Notes: a model not told the origin generated them from the sequence alone. Counted from the first letter of the stretch, positions 16,262 through 24,846 are shown. The stretch is DNA of 64,000 nucleotides from Cribrihabitans_A pelagius (GCF_048820915.1 NZ_JBMERR010000012.1:1-64000); one strand, 5' to 3'. Made by a program: numbers and translations.

Positions 16262-16820
16262 TGTGGTGGCCGGCAAGACCATTTCCCGGGAGGCTAGCGG
16301 ACCCGGCAGAGGATTGCGGAGGTCTCTGGGCTGGAGCCTGTGCCCGCTGTTGTGCCCGTGGTCTTCCCCGTGCTCCCGGCGGTGCTAGTGCCTGTCCAGG
16401 ATGAGCTGACAGCATCGTCCGGGCCCGAACCGCCGCTGGCCCTCGGGGGCCTGTCCGGCGGTTGCCGGCGCGGGCCAGATTGGGCCCGGGAAAGATGAGG
16501 CGCCGGGTCTGCAGGCGCACCTGAAGTTCTGGACGTGCGGCTTCCCGAAAGGGCAGCCGGTGACTGCAAACAGGGCGCCGGGGAAGGGCGGGCAGTGCAG
16601 AAGCGGCTGACCCGCTGAAGACGGGCTCCCAGGGCACCGCTTGCGAAGGGCAAGGCGCCGGCTTCTGTCCCGGCGGTGGCGCGGCAGGGGCGGCAGGGGC
16701 GGACCGCCAAAGCTCCGGCCCAAGCCCCTAACCTGAATGGACAGGCCTTTGCCCGGACGGCTGCCGCGGCGGGTTTGGCCCGGCACTTCCGGTCCGCTGC
16801 CGGCCCCCGTTGCGCCGCAG

Positions 16821-16898
16821 GCGCCGCCGCGCGGCGGCGCGGCGCCCGGCCCAACGCTTTGCGGCCTGCCTCTGGCAGGCGGGAAAGGGGCGGGAGCG
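16821..16898 (-). repeat. Family B REP-like repeat, copy B2 (inverted)
   Basis: On the minus strand it reads CGCTCCCGCC, a central hairpin GCCTGCC-AGA-GGCAGGC, then GTTGGGCCGGGCGCCGCG. It lies just beyond the sua5 stop, inverted relative to B1. Confidence 0.78.
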
Positions 16899-16946
16899 TT
16901 TCCGTTTGCAGCGGGGCGGCCGGGCTGCGGGCGCGCGGCAGCCTGT

Positions 16947-17897
16947 TCAATCCCGCGGGGCGGCGGCGCGGCGGAGGCGGTCGTTGATGGCGGCCCCGAG
17001 GCCGTGCCCGGGCACCGGGGCGACTGCGATCGGCAGGCCCATGGCGTCGAGCCGGTGCAGGTGGCCGAAGAGATTGGCCGCCGCCTCGGCCAGGTCGCCG
17101 GTTTCCGAGAGGTTGAGGTCGCAGGGCCCCGCCCCGAAGCCGAGGAACAGTTCGCCATCCGCGGGGCCTGCCGCATCGAGCCGCACCGGTGCGGCGGGGG
17201 CGTAGTGCGACAGCAGCTGGCCGGGGGCGGTCAGCGGGTCTTGGATGTCGCGCCGCACCAAATTGCGGCCCAGCACGGCTTCCACGTCTTCGGCTGCGAG
17301 GCCGCCGGGGCGCAGCAGCATGGGCTCCGGGCCTGCCAGACCGATGATGGTGGATTCGACCCCGACACCGCAGGCGCCGTCGTCGAGAACCGCGGCGATG
17401 CGCCCGCCGAGCCCGGCCTCGACATGCGCGGCCGTGGTCGGGCTGATCCGCCCGGAAGGGTTGGCCGAAGGCGCCGCCACCGGCCCGTCCAGCGCAGAGA
17501 GCAGCGCCTGCGCCGCCGGATGCGCGGGCACACGGACGCCGAGCGTCGAAAGCCCCGCCGTCACCAGCGGCGAGATCCCGTGGCCTTCCCGCAGGGGCAG
17601 CACCAGCGTCAGCGGGCCGGGCCAGAAGGCTGCGGCGAGCGTCTCGGCTGCCTCGCTCCACTCCACGTAGCGCCGCGCGGCCTCGGCCGAGTGCACATGC
17701 GCGATCAGCGGGTTGAAGCTGGGCCGGCCCTTGGCCTCGTAGATTGCGGCCACCGCGCTGCCCTGGCGCGCATCGGCGCCGAGGCCGTAGACCGTCTCGG
17801 TCGGGAAGGAGACCAGCTCACCGGCCTGCAGAAGCGTGGTGGCGCGGGCAATACCCTCTGCCGTGGCGGCAAGAATTTCGGTGTTTTTCTGGGTCAT
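16947..17897 (-). CDS. Threonylcarbamoyl-AMP synthase (Sua5/YwlC)
   Basis: A 316-residue cytosolic enzyme that forms threonylcarbamoyl-AMP from threonine, bicarbonate and ATP for the t6A37 modification of ANN-decoding tRNAs. The YrdC domain fills the first ~200 residues, with FPTETVYGLGADA near 32, KGRPSFNPLIAHV, FWPGPLTLVL and APSANPSGRISPT. After a linker the shorter Sua5 C-terminal domain follows (LLSHYAPAAPVRL onward), so this is the two-domain Sua5 type rather than TsaC. It is transcribed divergently from the acyl-CoA dehydrogenase across 140 bp. Confidence 0.94.
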   Translation of the reverse strand: MTQKNTEILAATAEGIARATTLLQAGELVSFPTETVYGLGADARQGSAVAAIYEAKGRPSFNPLIAHVHSAEAARRYVEWSEAAETLAAAFWPGPLTLVLPLREGHGISPLVTAGLSTLGVRVPAHPAAQALLSALDGPVAAPSANPSGRISPTTAAHVEAGLGGRIAAVLDDGACGVGVESTIIGLAGPEPMLLRPGGLAAEDVEAVLGRNLVRRDIQDPLTAPGQLLSHYAPAAPVRLDAAGPADGELFLGFGAGPCDLNLSETGDLAEAAANLFGHLHRLDAMGLPIAVAPVPGHGLGAAINDRLRRAAAPRD

Positions 17898-17935
17898 GCG
17901 GGTGACGCGGCGTTTTGGTTGATTGCACGGGGCGC

Positions 17936-17951
17936 CCGATTAGGTAATCGG
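17936..17951. promoter_or_regulatory. Perfect inverted repeat between sua5 and acyl-CoA dehydrogenase genes
   Basis: CCGATTA-GG-TAATCGG, a perfect 7+2+7 inverted repeat, lies mid-gap between two divergent genes. The AT-rich centre contrasts with the GC-rich surroundings, as in dimeric-repressor operators. No adjacent regulator gene identifies the binder. Confidence 0.5.
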
Positions 17952-18037
17952 ACAAGCCATCGACCATACCGGTCCCGGCCCGGGATGCCAAGCGTCCGGG
18001 CCGCACGACCGCCTATCAGGACGCCAAGAGAACACCC

Positions 18038-19744
18038 ATGACTTTCCGTGCCCCCGTTTCCGAATATGAGTTCCTGCTGAAACATGTGATCGGCTACAGC
18101 GCGGTTGCGGCGACCGAGCGCTTTGGCGAGGCCTCGCCCGACATGGCCGAAGCCATCCTGAACGAGGCCGGCCGCATGTGCGGCGAGGTTTTGGCGCCGC
18201 TGCAGCGCGGCGGCGATCTGCACCCGGCGCATCTGGAGAACGGCGTGGTGCGCACCTCGCCTGGCTTCGGGGACGGCTGGAAGGCCATCGCCGAAGGCGG
18301 CTGGATCGGCATGAGCGCGCCGCAGGAGCATGGCGGCATGGGGCTGCCGATGACGGTGACCACCGCGGTGAACGAGATGATGGCGGCGGCCTGCCTGTCG
18401 CTGCAACTGGCGCCCTTGATGACCCAGGGCCAGATCGAGGCGCTGGAGCACCACGCGTCGGATGCGCTGAAGGAATTGTATCTGCCCAAGCTGATCTCGG
18501 GCGAGTGGTCCGGCACCATGAACCTTACCGAGCCGCAGGCGGGCTCGGACGTGGGCGCACTCAGCTCCAAGGCGGAGCCCAATGGCGACGGCACCTACGC
18601 GGTCACGGGCCAGAAGATCTTCATCTCCTGGGGGGACAACGACTTCTGCGGGAACGTCTGCCACCTGGTGCTGGCGCGGCTGCCGGAAGGCGTGCCGGGG
18701 ACCAAGGGCATCTCGCTGTTCCTGGTGCCCAAGTACCTCCCCGATGAAAACGGCAACCCCGGCAAGGCCAACAGCCTCAAGGTGGTGAGTCTGGAGCACA
18801 AGATGGGCCTGCACGGTTCGCCCACCTGCGTGATGCAATATGACGGCGCGACCGGCTGGCTGGTCGGCGAGCCGCATGGCGGCATGGCGGCGATGTTCAC
18901 GATGATGAACAACGCGCGTCTGGGCGTCGGCGGGCAGGGTGTCGGCGCGGGCGAAGGCGCCTATCAGCAGGCGCTGGGGTATGCGCTGGAGCGCAAGCAG
19001 GGCAAGACGCCCTCGGGCACCATCGCCGACCATGCCGACGTGCGCCGGATGCTGATGGAGATGAAGGCGGAGCTGTTTGCCGCCCGCGCCATCATGCTGG
19101 CCTGCGCCCAGGCGATCGACATGGCCTCGGCCACGGGTGAGGCGGAGTGGAAGACCCGCGCTGCTTTCCTGACCCCGATTGCCAAGGCCTTCGGCACCGA
19201 CACCGGCATCCGCGTCGCCGAGACCGGGGTGCAGGTGCATGGCGGCATGGGCTTCATCGAGGAATCGGGTGCTGCGCAGTATTACCGCGACGTGCGGGTG
19301 ACCGCGATCTACGAGGGCACCAACGGTATCCAGGCGATGGACCTGGTGGCGCGCAAGATGATGGACGGCGGCGAGATGGCGAACCGGCTGATCGACGAGA
19401 TCGAGGAGCAGGCCGAGCGCGCGCGCCCCACCCATCCGAACATGGCGGAAGCGGTCTGGCAGGCCTGCGAATCCCTGCGCGAGGCGACCGAATGGCTGAC
19501 CGCGCAGAGCGACATGCAGAACCGCTTTGCCGGTGCCGTGCCCTACCTGCGTGCCTTTGCCCGGGTGCTGGGCGGCCATTTCCACCTCGCCGCGGCGCTG
19601 GCCGATCAGGGCGGGCCGCGTGAGAAGCTCGCGCGCTTCTACATCAAGCGCATCCTGCCGGAGCACGCCGCGCTGCTCGCCCATGCGCAGGAAGGCGCCG
19701 AGGGCACCATGGCGCTGAGCCTTGATGAGCTGGCCACCGGATGA
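18038..19744 (+). CDS. Acyl-CoA dehydrogenase, DmdC-like
   Basis: A 568-residue FAD-dependent acyl-CoA dehydrogenase, longer than the ~380 residues of classical members. The size and the N-terminal helical extension fit the family that includes DmdC (methylmercaptopropionyl-CoA dehydrogenase of DMSP demethylation) and other long-chain-type enzymes. Landmarks are MNLTEPQAGSDVGALSSKAE, GQKIFISWGDND, QVHGGMGFIEESGAAQYYRD and AIYEGTNGIQAMDL. Electrons would pass to ETF and then to the ETF-QO encoded at 31384. DmdC-like paralogues are numerous in roseobacters, so the substrate is uncertain. It overlaps the next gene by four bases. Confidence 0.92.
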   Translation: MTFRAPVSEYEFLLKHVIGYSAVAATERFGEASPDMAEAILNEAGRMCGEVLAPLQRGGDLHPAHLENGVVRTSPGFGDGWKAIAEGGWIGMSAPQEHGGMGLPMTVTTAVNEMMAAACLSLQLAPLMTQGQIEALEHHASDALKELYLPKLISGEWSGTMNLTEPQAGSDVGALSSKAEPNGDGTYAVTGQKIFISWGDNDFCGNVCHLVLARLPEGVPGTKGISLFLVPKYLPDENGNPGKANSLKVVSLEHKMGLHGSPTCVMQYDGATGWLVGEPHGGMAAMFTMMNNARLGVGGQGVGAGEGAYQQALGYALERKQGKTPSGTIADHADVRRMLMEMKAELFAARAIMLACAQAIDMASATGEAEWKTRAAFLTPIAKAFGTDTGIRVAETGVQVHGGMGFIEESGAAQYYRDVRVTAIYEGTNGIQAMDLVARKMMDGGEMANRLIDEIEEQAERARPTHPNMAEAVWQACESLREATEWLTAQSDMQNRFAGAVPYLRAFARVLGGHFHLAAALADQGGPREKLARFYIKRILPEHAALLAHAQEGAEGTMALSLDELATG

Positions 19745-20787
19745 CGTCGGTTCCCGAGGTCTCGCTGCATACGCCCTGGCAGGAACCGCCTGCCCCGGGC
19801 GAGGCGATCGAGGTGGCGGAGGGCGTGCTCTGGATGCGCCAGCCGCTGCCGATGAAGTTGGACCACGTGAACATCTACGCGCTGGATGACGGCGGCGGCT
19901 GGACCGTCATCGACACCGGTTTCAACACCCGCAAGAGCCGCGCGATCTGGGAAGACCTTATGGCGGGGCCCCTGCGGGGCAAGCCGGTGACCCGTGTCGT
20001 CGCCACCCATCACCACCCGGACCACATTGGCCTTGCAGGCTGGTTTCAGAGCGCGCACGGCGCCGAGCTGGTCACCACCCGCACCGCCTGGCTGTTTGCC
20101 CGGATGCTGACGCTCGACGTGCAGGAGAGCTGGCCCGAGGAGACCCTGGCCTATTACCGCAGCGCCGGCATGGACCCGGAGATCTACGCAAAGCGCGTGG
20201 CGGAGCGGCCGTTCAACTTTGCCGACACCGTCTACCCGATGCCGCTGGGCTTCACCCGGGTCCAGCAGGGCGATGTGATCCGCATGGGCGGGCGCGACTG
20301 GGACGTGCACATGGGCAACGGCCACGCGCCGGAACATGCGACCTTCTGGAGCCGGGACGACCACCTGGTGCTGACCGGCGACCAGATCCTCTCCTCGATC
20401 AGCCCCAACATCGGCGTCTACGCAACCGAGCCGATGGCCGACCCGTTGGGCGAATGGCTGGAGGCCTGCGAGCGGCTCTCGGCCCTGGCGCGGCCCGAGC
20501 ATCTGGCGCTCGGCGGCCACAAGCTGCCGTTCACCCGGCTGCCCTTGCGGATGCGGCAGCTGATCGGCAACCACCACGGCGCGCTGGAGCGGCTGATGGA
20601 GCACCTGGGCGAGCCGCGCACCGCGGCCGAGTGTTTCGCGCCGCTGTTCAAGCGCCGCATCGGCGAAGGCGAATACGGTCTTGCGCTGGTGGAGGCGGTT
20701 GCCCATGTAAATCATCTGTACCACACCGGTCAGGCCGCGCGCTGGCAGCGCGGGGACGGGGCCTGGCTTTATCAGCGCAAGGGGTGA
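19741..20787 (+). CDS. MBL-fold metallo-hydrolase
   Basis: A 348-residue metallo-beta-lactamase-fold hydrolase. The HxHxDH metal site appears as THHHPDHIGLAGW near residue 90. GNGHAPEHATFW supplies a further His and LTGDQIL the bridging Asp. The C-terminal ~100 residues (HKLPFTRLPLRMRQLIGNHH onward) resemble the winged-helix tail of LACTB2/hydroxyacylglutathione-hydrolase-like proteins. It overlaps the acyl-CoA dehydrogenase stop (ATGA). Co-expression suggests thioester or acyl-metabolite turnover, an inference from context only. Confidence 0.9.
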   Translation: MTSVPEVSLHTPWQEPPAPGEAIEVAEGVLWMRQPLPMKLDHVNIYALDDGGGWTVIDTGFNTRKSRAIWEDLMAGPLRGKPVTRVVATHHHPDHIGLAGWFQSAHGAELVTTRTAWLFARMLTLDVQESWPEETLAYYRSAGMDPEIYAKRVAERPFNFADTVYPMPLGFTRVQQGDVIRMGGRDWDVHMGNGHAPEHATFWSRDDHLVLTGDQILSSISPNIGVYATEPMADPLGEWLEACERLSALARPEHLALGGHKLPFTRLPLRMRQLIGNHHGALERLMEHLGEPRTAAECFAPLFKRRIGEGEYGLALVEAVAHVNHLYHTGQAARWQRGDGAWLYQRKG

Positions 20788-20813
20788 GGCCGCGCCCCGC
20801 AGGAGGGGAAGCT

Positions 20814-21290
20814 ATGGAAGACGGAAAGCAACGGGCCCAGCCCGGCGACGAGATCGCAACCACCGCCGAAATCGCGGAGGCCGCGGTGCTGCCTTGCGTG
20901 CACGAGGTGCATGCCGACCCCGACGCCTGCGCCGCCCTGACCAAGGTGCCGGAGAAACTTCAGCAGGAGGCGAAGCACAAGAGCCCGGCGCGCTGGGCCT
21001 ACGAGCGGCTGGTGCTCTATATCCAGAACTTCGAACAGCAGCTGGACGGTGAACACGAGGTGGCGATGGGCTTTGCCAGCGGCGGCACCGGGGTGATGCG
21101 GATTGAGGGTCTGGGCTATTTCGATCCCGATATCATCACATTCTACAGCGGCGGGGACGGTGCGCGCAGCCAGCTGGTACAGCATGTGAGCCAGCTGAAC
21201 GTGCTGCTTCGTTCGGTTCCCAAGGCACAGAAGGAAGCGCCGCCGCGGCGTATCGGCTTCCGCCTCGCCAAGGACCTGACGGCGGAGTGA
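20814..21290 (+). CDS. Conserved hypothetical protein (possibly DUF6173-type)
   Basis: A 158-residue soluble protein starting at the ATG at 20814, which has a very strong AGGAGG site. It follows the MBL gene by 26 bases on the same strand. The central region KHKSPARWAYERLVLYIQNF, then GEHEVAMGFASGGTGVMRIE and FDPDIITFYS, looks like a compact domain. I recall this pattern from a Rhodobacterales family of unknown function (perhaps DUF6173) but cannot confirm it. No catalytic motif, signal peptide or membrane segment is seen. Confidence 0.8.
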   Translation: MEDGKQRAQPGDEIATTAEIAEAAVLPCVHEVHADPDACAALTKVPEKLQQEAKHKSPARWAYERLVLYIQNFEQQLDGEHEVAMGFASGGTGVMRIEGLGYFDPDIITFYSGGDGARSQLVQHVSQLNVLLRSVPKAQKEAPPRRIGFRLAKDLTAE

Positions 21291-21483
21291 GCCCGGCGGG
21301 CAGCCGCGATTCGCTCTGCATTCCGGTGCCGCGGCGGCAGGCCCGTTGCTGGCCCGTCATTACCCCGTAACGATGGCGTCACGGGTTCGGGAAATCTGCC
21401 GGATGCGCCCGAATGACGTGGTGACAGGGGGCGGCAAATCCAGTAAGCAGCGGCAAAATTCGATACGCATGAGGAAATACCAG

Positions 21484-21618
21484 ATGGCTGAACACCAGCA
21501 TGGCTCCATGGACAGCAGCGTTCAGGAAAAGACCTATGCCAGCTTCATCACCTTCCTGACCCGCGGCTCCATCGCGCTGATCGTGGTGGTGCTGCTCCTG
21601 GCGATTTTCGCCGCCTGA
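21484..21618 (+). CDS. aa3-type cytochrome c oxidase subunit IV
   Basis: A 44-residue membrane protein: a short polar N-terminus (MAEHQHGSMDSSVQEKTYAS) and one transmembrane helix (about 24-43). Sequence and size match the small fourth subunit that co-purifies with aa3-type cytochrome c oxidase in Rhodobacter and Paracoccus. The main oxidase genes are not in the window. GAGGAAA precedes the ATG. It appears to be transcribed as a small independent unit. Confidence 0.88.
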   Translation: MAEHQHGSMDSSVQEKTYASFITFLTRGSIALIVVVLLLAIFAA

Positions 21619-21647
21619 GCGGCGCGGCCTGAATTGGGCTGACCCCG

Positions 21648-22343
21648 GTGTCAGAATACCTTTTGCCAGACCCGCAGGCGCCCGCGGCGCCGCTGCGGGT
21701 TTTCTCTGCGCATTTGCGGGGGCGGGCCGCGCTGTGCCTTGGCGCGGGCCTTGTAGCGCTGTCGCTTGCGGGCTGCGCCGCGCCGCAGCAGCCCAATGCC
21801 GATGCGGTGGCGCTGCAAAGGGTGGCCTACCGCCATCCGGGCCCGCCCGCGCTCACCCTTTACACAATGGTCAACAACCGCACCGGACGGGGCGGGCACG
21901 CCTCTCTGATGGTAAACGCGCAGGAGCGGGTGCTGTTCGATCCGGCGGGTTCCTTCTATGCCGCGGTGGTGCCGGAGAAGAACGACGTGCTTTATGGCAT
22001 CACGCCCGCGGTAGAGAAGGCCTACCGCGGGGCGCATGCGCGCAGCACCTACCGCGTGGTGGTGCAGCGCGTGGAGGTGACGCCGGAGCAGGCGGCGCAG
22101 GCCTACAGGCTGGTGACGTCGAACGGCCGGGTGCCGGGCGCGTTCTGCGCGCAGGCGGTCTCCGGCATCCTGCAGCAGGTCCCCGGCTTCGAGGGCGTCG
22201 GGCGGACCTTCTACCCCGAGGCGCTGTCCGAACAGTTCGGCGCGCTGCCGGGGGTGGAGACCGAGGTCTACCGGGAGAACGACAGCGGCGATTTGCAGGA
22301 AGGACTCGCCAAGAGCGACGCGGCGCTGCGCGCGGGCGGCTGA
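21648..22343 (+). CDS. Putative lipoprotein, possibly permuted NlpC/P60-like
   Basis: Up to 231 residues. A hydrophobic segment ends in the lipobox LSLAGC, so the mature protein is probably a lipoprotein. GTG 21648 is the longest start; TTG 21714 would give a more typical lipoprotein signal (MRGRAALCLGAGLVALSLAG); neither has a clear ribosome binding site. GRGGHASLMV and, later, VPGAFCAQAVSGIL place a His before a Cys, the order found in circularly permuted papain-like (LRAT/YiiX) hydrolases. That assignment is speculative. No clear neighbour relation. Confidence 0.7.
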   Translation: MSEYLLPDPQAPAAPLRVFSAHLRGRAALCLGAGLVALSLAGCAAPQQPNADAVALQRVAYRHPGPPALTLYTMVNNRTGRGGHASLMVNAQERVLFDPAGSFYAAVVPEKNDVLYGITPAVEKAYRGAHARSTYRVVVQRVEVTPEQAAQAYRLVTSNGRVPGAFCAQAVSGILQQVPGFEGVGRTFYPEALSEQFGALPGVETEVYRENDSGDLQEGLAKSDAALRAGG

Positions 22344-22511
22344 GGGCCGGCGGCCCCGGGGCGGGCACCCCTCGGACGATCTGCGGAGATCAGGCCGCGC
22401 CGGGAGACCGGGGCGGCTTCTTTGTTTGCGGCCGGTGAAACAGCGGGTGAGTGGGCAAGCGGAGAAGCCGCGATTGACCTGCAAGCAAGTAAGCCGCTCA
22501 ACCCCGGGAGA

Positions 22512-22684
22512 TAAGCCGCGCGCCGGCGGCGCGGGCGGAGGCGATCCGAACGGAAATGGCTGGCAGTTTATCCCGGCCGATTCCGTATGCCCTGTCGGGG
22601 GCGCGCCCAAAGGCAGCCAAATCGCCGCCGCGCGGGCGCGCGCCGGCGATGCGCGGCGGCCTTTCGGCCTTGTCCCGCCCGGGG
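22512..22684 (+). repeat. Family A dispersed repeat, copy A2
   Basis: Aligns with A1 (inverted) and A3. It carries CGGAAATGGCTGGCAGTTTA, then CCAAATCGCCGCCGCG and GCGGCCTTTCGGCCTTGTCC. It lies in the 478-bp gap between convergent genes (22344-22821), immediately before family B copy B3. The conserved frame is open (GGDPNGNGWQFIPADSV). No other gene is visible in the gap. Confidence 0.8.
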
Positions 22685-22700
22685 TGCAGCAGGCTAGAGG

Positions 22701-22782
22701 ATGCGCTCCCGCGCCTGTTGCCCGCGCCTCAGGCGCAGGCAAAGCAGCCTTGGGCCGGGCGCCATGCTGGCGCATGGCGGGG
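22701..22782 (+). repeat. Family B REP-like repeat, copy B3
   Basis: ATGCGCTCCCGCGCC, a central hairpin GCGCCT-C-AGGCGC, then TTGGGCCGGGCGCCATGCTG and GCGCATGGCGG. The terminal palindrome has compensating changes (CAT...ATG) relative to the other copies, which suggests selection on the stem. Confidence 0.8.
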
Positions 22783-22821
22783 CGCGCGTGGCGGGTGCCG
22801 GGGGTGCTCCGCCGCCGCGCG

Positions 22822-23151
22822 TCAGCCTGCGAGATAGAGCAGAACCAGCGCCACGCCGCCGGTGGCCAGCGCCACCAGCACGTTGCGGCTGATATAGCCG
22901 GCCGCGAAGGTCGCGGCGGCGGCGGCGAAATGCGGCAGGCTGGGTTCGCCGCCGGTGGGCGCGGGCCAGACCGCGAGCGGCACCACCAGCGCCGGGATCA
23001 CCGCCACCGCGGTATAGCGCAGGTGGCGCATCAGCCAGGCGGGGATTTCGCGCCCGCCCATGAAGCCGATGAAGACGAAGCGCAGCACGTAGCTGCCGAA
23101 GGACACACCCAGGATCACGGTCCACAGGAGCCAGGCGGGGATCTCGGTCAT
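22822..23151 (-). CDS. azlD: Branched-chain amino acid transport protein AzlD
   Basis: A 109-residue membrane protein with three to four hydrophobic segments. It matches the small AzlD partner in size and in motifs such as SYVLRFVFIGFMGGREIP and GYISRNVLVALATGG. With AzlC it forms an exporter of branched-chain amino acids (and azaleucine). The ATG at 23151 overlaps the azlC stop by four bases; an upstream in-frame extension is inside azlC. Confidence 0.92.
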   Translation of the reverse strand: MTEIPAWLLWTVILGVSFGSYVLRFVFIGFMGGREIPAWLMRHLRYTAVAVIPALVVPLAVWPAPTGGEPSLPHFAAAAATFAAGYISRNVLVALATGGVALVLLYLAG

Positions 23152-23897
23152 TCTGCGGCCTCCGGGTTGGGGGTGCGGGCTTCGGCCGCGGCCTTGCGGC
23201 GCTCGAGCCAAATCTCGGCCTGGGCGCCCGCGATCATGCCGGCGATACCGGCCACGATCAGCCCGAGGTTATAGGGCAGCGCTGTGGCGGGCAGGGCGGT
23301 GGCGACGGCGACGAAACAGGCCACCACGTGGGCGGGCGTCCTCAGCATCGGGCCGATCATCGCAAGGAAGGCCAAGGGCAGCACGAAATCCACCCCCCAG
23401 CTCTCCGGGATGCGGGTGCCCGCGAGCGCCCCCAGCACAGTGGCAGACATCCAGACCGGCGCCACGATGCCGCAGGTGCCGAAGAAGTAGGCCAGCCGCT
23501 GTGGCAGCGTCATCCTCGGCGCCTTCTCGAACTGCACGATGGAGAGCGCATAAGACTGGTCGACCACGAAATAGGCGGCTATCGCGCGCTGCCACATCGG
23601 GGCACCGCCGAGGTAGGGCGTGAGCGAGGCGGAATACATCGCCATCCTGAGGTTCACCGCCAGTGCCGACACCAGGATGATCAGCACCGGCGCCTGCTCC
23701 TGCATCAGCTGCAGCGCGGTGAGCTGGGCCGCACCCGCAAACACCGCCATCGAGAACGCCAGCGCCTCACCCGCGTTCAGCCCGGCCTCCGCCGCGAGCA
23801 CGCCGAAGAGCGATCCGAAGGGCGCGGCCATCAGCAGGAAGGGGGCGCTGTCGCGAAAGCCTTTCCAGAAGGCCGATTTGGGAGTGGTGATTGCCAT
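23148..23897 (-). CDS. azlC: Branched-chain amino acid transport protein AzlC
   Basis: A 249-residue membrane protein of the AzlC family: KGFRDSAPFLLMAAPFGSLFG at the start, VFAGAAQLTALQLM and NLRMAMYSASLTPYL in the first half. It is the large subunit of a branched-chain amino acid exporter with AzlD, encoded immediately downstream with a 4-base overlap. It is divergent from fdhD. Confidence 0.94.
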   Translation of the reverse strand: MAITTPKSAFWKGFRDSAPFLLMAAPFGSLFGVLAAEAGLNAGEALAFSMAVFAGAAQLTALQLMQEQAPVLIILVSALAVNLRMAMYSASLTPYLGGAPMWQRAIAAYFVVDQSYALSIVQFEKAPRMTLPQRLAYFFGTCGIVAPVWMSATVLGALAGTRIPESWGVDFVLPLAFLAMIGPMLRTPAHVVACFVAVATALPATALPYNLGLIVAGIAGMIAGAQAEIWLERRKAAAEARTPNPEAAE

Positions 23898-23955
23898 GCG
23901 CGCGTCCTAGATTGCCTGCACCCGGCCTAAGGCGGACGCAGGAGGTTTGCAATTG

Positions 23956-24837
23956 GTGAGTGCAGATATCATGGCGGAATATCTGATTGCCCCCGATGTT
24001 TCCAACCCGCGGCTGACGCGGCAGGTGCAGGGGTTCGACCAGACCGGCGCCGCGCAAGCGATCGCGGTGGTGGAGGAGCGGCCGCTGACCATCTTCCTCA
24101 ACAGCCGCGAGATCGTCACCGCGATGACCATCGGCGACTACCCGGAGTATCTGGCGCTGGGGTTCCTGCGCAATCAGGGCATGCTGGGCGACGAGGACGA
24201 GGTGACGCGGGTCGACTACGACGATGACCTGGAAACCGTGGTGGTGCGCACCGCGGTAGAGACCAGCCACGAGGAGAAGCTGAAGAAGAAGACCCGCACC
24301 TCGGGCTGCGCGGTGGGCACGGTTTTCGGCGACATGATGGAGGGGCTGGAAGGGCTGAAGCTGCCCGAGGCGGAGCTGCGCACCTCCTGGCTCTATGCGC
24401 TGGCGCATAAGATCAACCGCACGCCCTCTCTGTATCTCGAGGCCGGCGCCATCCACGGCACCGTGCTGTGCCAGAGGGACCGGCCGCTGGTCTACATGGA
24501 GGACGTGGGCCGCCACAATGCAGTCGACAAGATCGCGGGCTGGATGCTGTCGGAGCGGGCGGAGGCCGCGGACAAGATCCTTTACACCACCGGGCGGCTG
24601 ACCTCGGAGATGGTGATCAAGACCGCGCTCATGGGCATTCCGGTGCTGGCCTCGCGCTCGGGCTTCACCGCTTGGGGCGTGGAGATCGCGCGGGAGGTCG
24701 GCCTCACGCTGATCGGCCGGATGCGCGGGCAGCGCTTCATCTGCCTTGCGGGCGAGGAGCGGCTGTTGCGGGATATCGACCCGGCGGCGGTGCCCGCAGA
24801 GGAGAAGAAACACAGAAGGAAAGGCGCGGATGGCTAA
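23956..24837 (+). CDS. fdhD: Formate dehydrogenase accessory sulfurtransferase FdhD
   Basis: About 293 residues. FdhD transfers sulfur from a cysteine desulfurase to the molybdenum cofactor of formate dehydrogenase. Visible signatures are AVVEERPLTIFLNSREIVTA, the Cys loop TSGCAVGTVFG, YMEDVGRHNAVDKIAG and TTGRLTSEMVIKTALMGIP. The loop here has a single Cys rather than the CxxC of E. coli. The start is ambiguous: GGAGG at 23941-23945 could serve TTG 23953 or GTG 23956. It heads a molybdenum-cofactor gene cluster with mobA, mobB and a moeA fusion. Confidence 0.92.
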   Translation: MSADIMAEYLIAPDVSNPRLTRQVQGFDQTGAAQAIAVVEERPLTIFLNSREIVTAMTIGDYPEYLALGFLRNQGMLGDEDEVTRVDYDDDLETVVVRTAVETSHEEKLKKKTRTSGCAVGTVFGDMMEGLEGLKLPEAELRTSWLYALAHKINRTPSLYLEAGAIHGTVLCQRDRPLVYMEDVGRHNAVDKIAGWMLSERAEAADKILYTTGRLTSEMVIKTALMGIPVLASRSGFTAWGVEIAREVGLTLIGRMRGQRFICLAGEERLLRDIDPAAVPAEEKKHRRKGADG

Positions 24838-24846
24838 CAGGGGAGC

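Larger units (their letters stand above)
16131..16946. other. Gene-free convergent interval with two inverted family B repeats
   Basis: This 816-bp gap separates the ends of yqgE and sua5. It holds family B copies at 16182-16261 and 16821-16898 in opposite orientations. Long open frames exist on both strands, but they look like GC-driven artefacts: no ribosome binding sites or domain signatures were seen. Nothing else could be identified. Confidence 0.6.

Noticed and set aside
16294..17661. 455-codon minus-strand frame overlapping sua5
   Set aside because: It lies out of frame with the well-supported Sua5 protein and is Arg/Ala/Gly/Pro-rich low complexity.
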